Virus record (IMG/VR): IMGVR_UViG_3300029262_000130
Coordinates: 1-32,028 of that record
Strand: one strand, 5' to 3'
Source of the DNA: a virus
DNA: 32,028 bases
Positions 27,771-32,028 of this stretch are shown piece by piece. Numbering within the stretch: position 1 is the first letter of the stretch; every line of letters begins with the position of its first letter. A program made the position numbers and the translations under genes. Under the pieces are notes generated by a model. It saw only the letters and a program-made list of their open reading frames with translations, had not been told where the DNA came from and did no database searches.

Positions 27771-27946
27771 AATTGTGGGCATCTATTGTAGGTTATCCAT
27801 GATGTGATTACTGTAGTGTAATTTCAACGTAAGTCTGTACTTTGACATGTAGATAAGTTAACTACCGCTCAAATAAGTTGAGTCACGTTCAAATTATACT
27901 GACTATACAACTAACTAATACTAACTAATACTGCTAAGGATATACT
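27771..27946 (+). promoter_or_regulatory. Leader of zinc-protein gene, promoter not assignable
   Basis: After the terminator there must be a promoter for the following genes. TTGACA at 27842-27847 is a perfect -35 box, but no acceptable -10 lies 16-18 bases away; TATACT at 27895 is a good -10 without a -35 at the right distance. ACTAACTAAT is repeated just before the ATG. I give no firm promoter call. Confidence 0.3.
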
Positions 27947-29089
27947 ATGTTTACTCAAAGATATGCTATGAATGGAGAGCAAATAGATTCTCTAATATTA
28001 CCTGAAGTACTAGAGTCCTTAGTATCATCAGAAAGAACAATAGATATGTACTACGCCCACGAGGATAACTTCAAAGGCTTATGTGGAGTTGATATGGATA
28101 CTGGACTAGTAGAGATACAGCTCAGTAAAGATAAGAAAGCTACTATGAAGATTGGTAAGTACCTTCGTAAGATTGGTAGGTCAGAAGATGTGTGTAGGGA
28201 GTACAGTGCTGAGCTGAATGCTGCTATAGAGATCATAAAAGGTACTGAGTTAAGCTTTACCACATGTGGAAGTGAGGCTGTTAAGGTGTATGAGAATGGA
28301 CCTGACTCTTGTATGTCAAAATGTAAAGGTGTAGCTATCTATGATGGAAATGATACTGCTGTAGCCTACGTAAAACTTAATGACAGAATAATTGCTAGAT
28401 CTGTAGTAGTTATTAATAAAGACCTTGGACTGAGGTACATAGAAATATATGGAAACTCAGAAATGATGCAACCACTACTAGATAGAGCTGGTTTTGTAAA
28501 GGGAGATTTAGATGGTTGTACCTTTCCAAAGCTAGAGGATGATAGGGGTATATTGTTTCCTTACTTTGACTGTGGTACTTATGTTGATATATATGATTAT
28601 TATCTAAAGGCTGATTCGAGTGGAGAGCTTGACTCGCAAATTACTGGTGGCTACATAGAATCCGCAATATGTGATAGGTGTGGTGATAATATAGTCAATG
28701 AATATGAGGCAAGGTACTGTGAGCACACTAACATGAATCTGTGTGAACATTGTTACGACGAAGATCATGTGTGCATAGATGGAGAATATTACCATAAAGA
28801 AAGTGATGACATTTGCCCAGTTGATGGTGAGTACATGTTTAAGTCTGATTGTATCTACATAGAAACTAGAGAGGAATGGATGCATAATGATGATGTAGCA
28901 TATAGCGAGTACACGCAAGAGTATATTGCTTGTGAAGATTCAGTTGATGCACTAACAAGGGTACATGATGCCGAAGGAGAGCCTTGCCATAGAGATGATT
29001 GCACTAAGTATGAAGGGGTATGGGTACATGATGATATACTATATGAGTACGAAGAAAGCTTAGACCAACAATCTGAGTTGTCTGAATAG
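27947..29089 (+). CDS. Cysteine-rich protein, probable zinc-binding
   Basis: This 380-residue protein has a mixed N-terminal half and a cysteine-rich C-terminal part that begins with C-D-R-C-G-D at residues 242-246 and continues Y-C-E-H, L-C-E-H-C-Y, H-V-C, I-C-P-V-D and S-D-C. At least seven Cys and two His within 70 residues form the type of pattern seen in RING-like or treble-clef zinc domains. The middle contains S-C-M-S-K-C-K-G and a region with IYGNSEMMQPLLDRAGF. Related phage proteins exist (a group with P-x-S-C-M), but I cannot give a tested function. It is acidic overall at the end. The start follows AAGGA. Confidence 0.7.
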   Translation: MFTQRYAMNGEQIDSLILPEVLESLVSSERTIDMYYAHEDNFKGLCGVDMDTGLVEIQLSKDKKATMKIGKYLRKIGRSEDVCREYSAELNAAIEIIKGTELSFTTCGSEAVKVYENGPDSCMSKCKGVAIYDGNDTAVAYVKLNDRIIARSVVVINKDLGLRYIEIYGNSEMMQPLLDRAGFVKGDLDGCTFPKLEDDRGILFPYFDCGTYVDIYDYYLKADSSGELDSQITGGYIESAICDRCGDNIVNEYEARYCEHTNMNLCEHCYDEDHVCIDGEYYHKESDDICPVDGEYMFKSDCIYIETREEWMHNDDVAYSEYTQEYIACEDSVDALTRVHDAEGEPCHRDDCTKYEGVWVHDDILYEYEESLDQQSELSE

Positions 29090-29098
29090 GAGAACTAA

Positions 29099-29542
29099 AT
29101 GTTTTTAGAACTAGTAATAGCAGCCAATATTGGCTACGGACAACCAATAGATAGTGTACAAGCTAGCTGTATTGCTAGTGCTATCTACCATGAAGCTAGA
29201 GATCAGCCACTACTAGGGCAGGCTGCTGTAGCGCAAGTTATATTAAATAGGATGGAGCCGAGGGGCAGGACTGCTTGTGGAGTTGTAAAGCAATATAAAC
29301 AGTTTAGTTTTACACTGTCCCCTTACTCTGAGAGGCTGGCATATTTTAAAGCAGCTAGCAGTATTGACAACAAAGCTAAGCATGTAGCAGTTCAGATTGC
29401 TTTGCAGAGCCTAACCGGTACTTTCAATGGTGTTGTTAATGGTGCCATGCACTACTATAACCCAGCTAAGGCTAACCCAGCTTGGAAGAGTGATTTCAAC
29501 AAACAACTAACTATAGGGGATCACCTATATGTTTATAAATAA
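29099..29542 (+). CDS. Cell-wall hydrolase (SleB-like), endolysin candidate
   Basis: A 147-residue enzyme of the SleB/hydrolase_2 type. The signature A-I-Y-H-E-A-R-D-Q-P-L-L-G-Q-A-A-V-A-Q-V-I-L-N-R lies at residues 28-51; Glu32 in H-E-A-R is the expected catalytic residue. The C-terminal NGAMHYYNPAKANPAW is also typical. Members cleave the glycan strand (lytic transglycosylase-like activity). There is no signal peptide, so release would need a holin. AGGAGA precedes the ATG. It is followed after 10 bases by a second peptidoglycan hydrolase candidate and then a tiny membrane protein, forming a possible lysis cassette that lies in the early/middle part and not with the tail genes. Confidence 0.85.
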   Translation: MFLELVIAANIGYGQPIDSVQASCIASAIYHEARDQPLLGQAAVAQVILNRMEPRGRTACGVVKQYKQFSFTLSPYSERLAYFKAASSIDNKAKHVAVQIALQSLTGTFNGVVNGAMHYYNPAKANPAWKSDFNKQLTIGDHLYVYK

Positions 29543-29552
29543 AGGGTAGGAA

Positions 29553-30017
29553 ATGAGAATGATAGAGCATAAATTTGAACTTGAACAACCTATACTAAAG
29601 CACTTTTGCGTGGAAGAGTTTATAGATAAAAAGACCTTTAGCATACGTGGTGATAACTCTATTCACATAATGGATAGAAGACTAGTGATGTTTGCTGACT
29701 GGCTACGAGAGAAGACTGGCTCTGGTCTTACTATAAATGACTGGCTATGGAATGGCAGTTACAACTGGTCTGGCCTGCGTACTGGGGCCAGTGGATATAG
29801 TAACTACTCAATGCACATGACAGGTAATGCTTTAGATATCAAGTCTAAGACACACACACCAAGAGAGCTACAGAAGCTAGTGGAGGACAACTGGGAAGAG
29901 TGCAAGGAGTATACTGGACTTATTGGTATTCGCATTGAACATACTTCCATGACGCCTACTTGGTTCCATGTAGACTCATTCCAATTTAATGGTGAGATCT
30001 ACGTATTCTATCCATAA
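29553..30017 (+). CDS. M15-like peptidase, possible second endolysin
   Basis: This 154-residue protein shows the zinc-site pattern of M15 (D-Ala-D-Ala carboxypeptidase-like) peptidases: S-M-H-M-T-G-N-A-L-D-I with His88 and Asp95 (H-x6-D), and T-W-F-H-V-D with His139. Upstream G-L-R-x-x-x-S-G-Y-S-N-Y-S completes the family motif. Such enzymes cut peptide cross-links. Start could be ATG 29553 or 29559, both acceptable. A glycan cutter and a peptide cutter next to each other could act together in lysis; alternatively one may remodel the wall at entry or modify it early. No signal peptide is present. Confidence 0.8.
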   Translation: MRMIEHKFELEQPILKHFCVEEFIDKKTFSIRGDNSIHIMDRRLVMFADWLREKTGSGLTINDWLWNGSYNWSGLRTGASGYSNYSMHMTGNALDIKSKTHTPRELQKLVEDNWEECKEYTGLIGIRIEHTSMTPTWFHVDSFQFNGEIYVFYP

Positions 30018-30037
30018 TGACTCTGAAGGAGTATGGT

Positions 30038-30130
30038 ATGTTTGATGAAGCAACAGTAATTTCAGTGTTGTCAATAGTGGTACTTTGTGTGGTGTTGGCA
30101 GCAGGAATTTGGGCAACAAGAAGGAGGTAA
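30038..30130 (+). CDS. Tiny single-span membrane protein, holin candidate
   Basis: AAGGAG (30026-30031) is six bases before ATG 30038, which opens a 30-residue frame ending at TAA 30128-30130: an acidic start (MFDEAT), about 20 uninterrupted hydrophobic residues and a basic end (ATRRR). The charge pattern fits an N-out, C-in membrane span as in pinholins or small holins. It lies directly after two peptidoglycan hydrolase genes and its stop lies between the ribosome binding site and the start of the next gene. It is below usual size cutoffs, so it can be missed. Holin identity is an inference from position and topology. Confidence 0.6.
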   Translation: MFDEATVISVLSIVVLCVVLAAGIWATRRR

Positions 30131-30135
30131 GTACA

Positions 30136-30798
30136 GTGGACAAGAACGATCAGAAAAATGAGCTTATAGATGTAGCAATCAAATGGGTAGAGAAGAAGGA
30201 CATTAACTACCTAGCTAAAGAAGGGCTGCTAGTATACTACACAAGCTTGACAGGAAGGAAGTATGATCTGCGTTGGCACAAGCTATCTCTTACTGAAGCT
30301 GTACGCATTATTACGGCCACTCAAATGTCAGCTGACTCTGCATCAACCCTTAAGCCAGAACACCTAATAATGGCCTGTCAAGAGCTGTCACGGGTATATG
30401 AGCATGGCGTATCCAGCCGATATCCAGTGACAGATGAAGTATTCAATTACTTGGCTAGGGCCGATATAGATTTGAGTGCTCAGGCTATGTCATTGTTAGC
30501 CAGAGAGCTATTGTCTGAGGGGTACATGGCATTTAAAATCAATGACCTGATTGAGATATACCGAGGATTAAATGAGCGCCTAGACCTCGGTACTGGCTCT
30601 GGTGCAATCAATGATTTAATTTGGGCACACTTCCCTCCTCTTGGATATGAGGTACGTATACAGCAGTATCGAGTAGTTATAAATAGTAAGAAGGTAGGTG
30701 TGGTTATGATGCCAGGAAGAAAGCCTAAACATGTTATAGATATCAGTGATGAAATGAAGTTATCTATTATCCGTAAGTTATTTAGTCAATTAAGATAG
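30136..30798 (+). CDS. Unknown protein before primase-helicase (220 aa)
   Basis: The frame extends upstream of the membrane-protein stop, but AAGGAGG at 30121-30127 is correctly spaced for GTG 30136. The product is mainly helical with conserved-looking ACQELSRVYEHGVSSRYP and a C-terminal part of V-R-I-Q-Q-Y-R-V-V-I-N and G-V-V-M-M-P-G-R-K-P-K. I do not recognise a family. The next gene is the primase-helicase, nine bases downstream, so a replication-related role is possible. The extended frame overlapping the membrane-protein gene has no start signal and is not used here. Confidence 0.65.
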   Translation: MDKNDQKNELIDVAIKWVEKKDINYLAKEGLLVYYTSLTGRKYDLRWHKLSLTEAVRIITATQMSADSASTLKPEHLIMACQELSRVYEHGVSSRYPVTDEVFNYLARADIDLSAQAMSLLARELLSEGYMAFKINDLIEIYRGLNERLDLGTGSGAINDLIWAHFPPLGYEVRIQQYRVVINSKKVGVVMMPGRKPKHVIDISDEMKLSIIRKLFSQLR

Positions 30799-30807
30799 GA
30801 GCCTAAA

Positions 30808-32028
30808 ATGGGCATATGTGTTGAAAAGCTACCATGCCCTGACTGTGGTAGTTCAGATAGCTTACAAGTATTTTACGATGATGTTAAAGATACACACTAC
30901 TCATTATGCTTTGGGCAGTGTGGACTAGCACCAAAGGGTAATCCCTATAAAGATGGAGAAGCACCACAAGTACAAAAGAAATCACAGGAGCAGATTGATG
31001 AAGATATCAGGGAAGTACAAGAATGTAAGATATTTAATCCTAAGAAGAAGCCGTGGCGTGGCATGCCAGGAAGTACGTTCAAGTCATGGGGAGTCAGGTT
31101 ACTGCTTTCAGAGTATGATGGGACAACTCCCTACGCTATAGGTTTTCCTATGTCTGATGAAGGTGACTTGGTAGGCTGGAAAGCTGTAGTACTCAAAAGT
31201 AAAAACTTCTTTGCCATAGGTGCAACTAGAGATTGTGATCCATTTGGCTTTGAAAGGGCCATGAAGATAGGTGGCAGGACTCTATACATTACTGAAGGAG
31301 AGTATGATGCAATCGCATTAGACTATTGCTTAGTTAAGAGTCAGGAAGGGACAGAGTATGGCAAGAAGATGTACCCTGTAGTAAGCCTCACATCAGGTGG
31401 TGGAAGCATCACTAAGAACCTGAAGAAAATCAGACGTAGAATAAAGAATAAGTTTAAAGAAGTTGTCTTAGTACTGGATGATGATACAGTTGGAAAGTTA
31501 GCAGAGAAACAAGCAAGGGAAGTAATGCCTGACATTCTTGTAGTCGATAAGCCGAGAGGATGCAAAGATGCTAACGATGCTGTAGAAGCAGGACTTCATA
31601 TGGAGATGGGCCAAGCTGCTAGATGGGAAGCTCATAAGCTACCAATTGAGGGTGTGGTCAGAGTAAGTACAATACTATCTAGAGGGCTACAAAAGCCTGT
31701 GATGGGTTTATCTTATCCTAGTGAGACATTGACAGAAATGACTTATGGACAGCGCTTTGGGGAAGCAGTATGTTTAGGTGCAGGAGTAGGCCTAGGTAAG
31801 ACTGTAACCGCTCATTGGTTTGCTAGTCATAACATGATACACCACAATGAGCCTTGCTTTAAGATATTATTAGAGGAGCAGAACGACTACACACTACGAG
31901 CTATATGTGCTCAGATAGATGGAGTGCCTTACAACAATCCTAAAGCTGAGTATGAGCAAGAACAACTGATAGCAACAGCAGAAGGATTACAAAACAAGCT
32001 ATACCTATGGGAGTCAGACGAAGATCAA
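30808..32028 (+). CDS. Primase-helicase, T7 gp4-like, 3' end cut by window
   Basis: The ATG at 30808 has TAGGAG upstream and opens a frame that runs without stop to the last base (407 codons). It begins with a zinc ribbon, C10-P-D-C13 and C34-x3-C38, followed by a TOPRIM domain: Y-I-T-E-G-E-Y-D-A with Glu163 and L-D-D-D with Asp224-226, then G-C-K-D-A-N-D-A. Walker A reads G-A-G-V-G-L-G-K-T at 324-332, the start of the hexameric helicase domain. T7 gp4 is 566 residues, so about 150-200 residues should be missing. The protein makes primers and unwinds DNA at the fork. Together with the RNA polymerase it gives the phage a T7-style replication and transcription core. Confidence 0.93.
   Translation, partial: MGICVEKLPCPDCGSSDSLQVFYDDVKDTHYSLCFGQCGLAPKGNPYKDGEAPQVQKKSQEQIDEDIREVQECKIFNPKKKPWRGMPGSTFKSWGVRLLLSEYDGTTPYAIGFPMSDEGDLVGWKAVVLKSKNFFAIGATRDCDPFGFERAMKIGGRTLYITEGEYDAIALDYCLVKSQEGTEYGKKMYPVVSLTSGGGSITKNLKKIRRRIKNKFKEVVLVLDDDTVGKLAEKQAREVMPDILVVDKPRGCKDANDAVEAGLHMEMGQAARWEAHKLPIEGVVRVSTILSRGLQKPVMGLSYPSETLTEMTYGQRFGEAVCLGAGVGLGKTVTAHWFASHNMIHHNEPCFKILLEEQNDYTLRAICAQIDGVPYNNPKAEYEQEQLIATAEGLQNKLYLWESDEDQ

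Noticed and set aside
27842-27870. TTGACA as a -35 box
   Set aside because: The box is perfect, but no -10 with more than three matching bases lies at 16-18 bp; a promoter may exist but cannot be assigned.
30953-31141. 62-codon + strand frame inside the primase-helicase gene
   Set aside because: It is a shadow frame; the primase-helicase frame has zinc ribbon and TOPRIM motifs throughout the same interval.
1-32028. Prophage or temperate phage
   Set aside because: No integrase, repressor, attachment site or bacterial flank appears, and gene strand is uniform. A lytic phage is more likely, though the genome outside the window is not seen.

Overview
The window is a contiguous piece of a tailed, contractile-tail bacteriophage (myovirus) genome. 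Every convincing gene lies on the + strand, genes are tightly packed with strong AAGGAG-type ribosome binding sites, and I see no bacterial housekeeping gene, tRNA, integrase or repressor. The lipobox and peptidoglycan hydrolases point to a bacterial, probably Gram-negative, host. I cannot name the phage or host from sequence alone. CTAG is unusually common.

Region 1 (1-18446) is the tail module in assembly order: an end-truncated gene that is probably head-closure, a tail terminator, tail sheath (DUF3383 type), tail tube (DUF3277 type), a terminator hairpin, a tail-assembly chaperone with a -1 programmed frameshift (U UUU UUC), and a 1723-residue tape-measure protein. Then come baseplate hub, Dit-like protein, gp138-type spike, gp25-like wedge, J-like wedge, DUF2612 protein, a short fibre or adaptor protein, a large fibre with fibronectin-like repeats and a glycine-rich tip, a DUF4376 protein, a small lipoprotein and a DUF1353 protein.

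Region 2 (18447-22649) is the turn from late to early genes. A repeat-rich leader precedes a divergent T7-type single-subunit RNA polymerase. About 1.4 kb of non-coding DNA follows. It holds at least four good and three shorter T7-like promoter candidates (core TTATGGTTYTATAGG or TACTATAGG), a duplicated 37-bp double-promoter block, tandem repeats and hairpins. The arrangement recalls T7, where tandem phage promoters just after gene 1 act in the primary replication origin.

Region 3 (22650-32028) is the early/middle module: small unknown proteins, a DUF2493/SLOG protein, a Dda-like SF1 helicase, a coiled-coil protein with a possible internal start, a strong intrinsic terminator, a cysteine-rich probable zinc protein, two adjacent peptidoglycan hydrolases (SleB-like and M15-like), a 30-residue membrane protein that could be a holin, and the first 407 codons of a T7 gp4-like primase-helicase.

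The most unusual observation is that the protein in the tape-measure position carries what looks like a complete lambda-exonuclease/YqaJ-type nuclease domain with an intact D...E-x-K triad, followed by five 53-54-residue tandem repeats. The phage may deliver a nuclease with its tape measure. The second most useful result is the coherent set of candidate promoters for the phage's own RNA polymerase.
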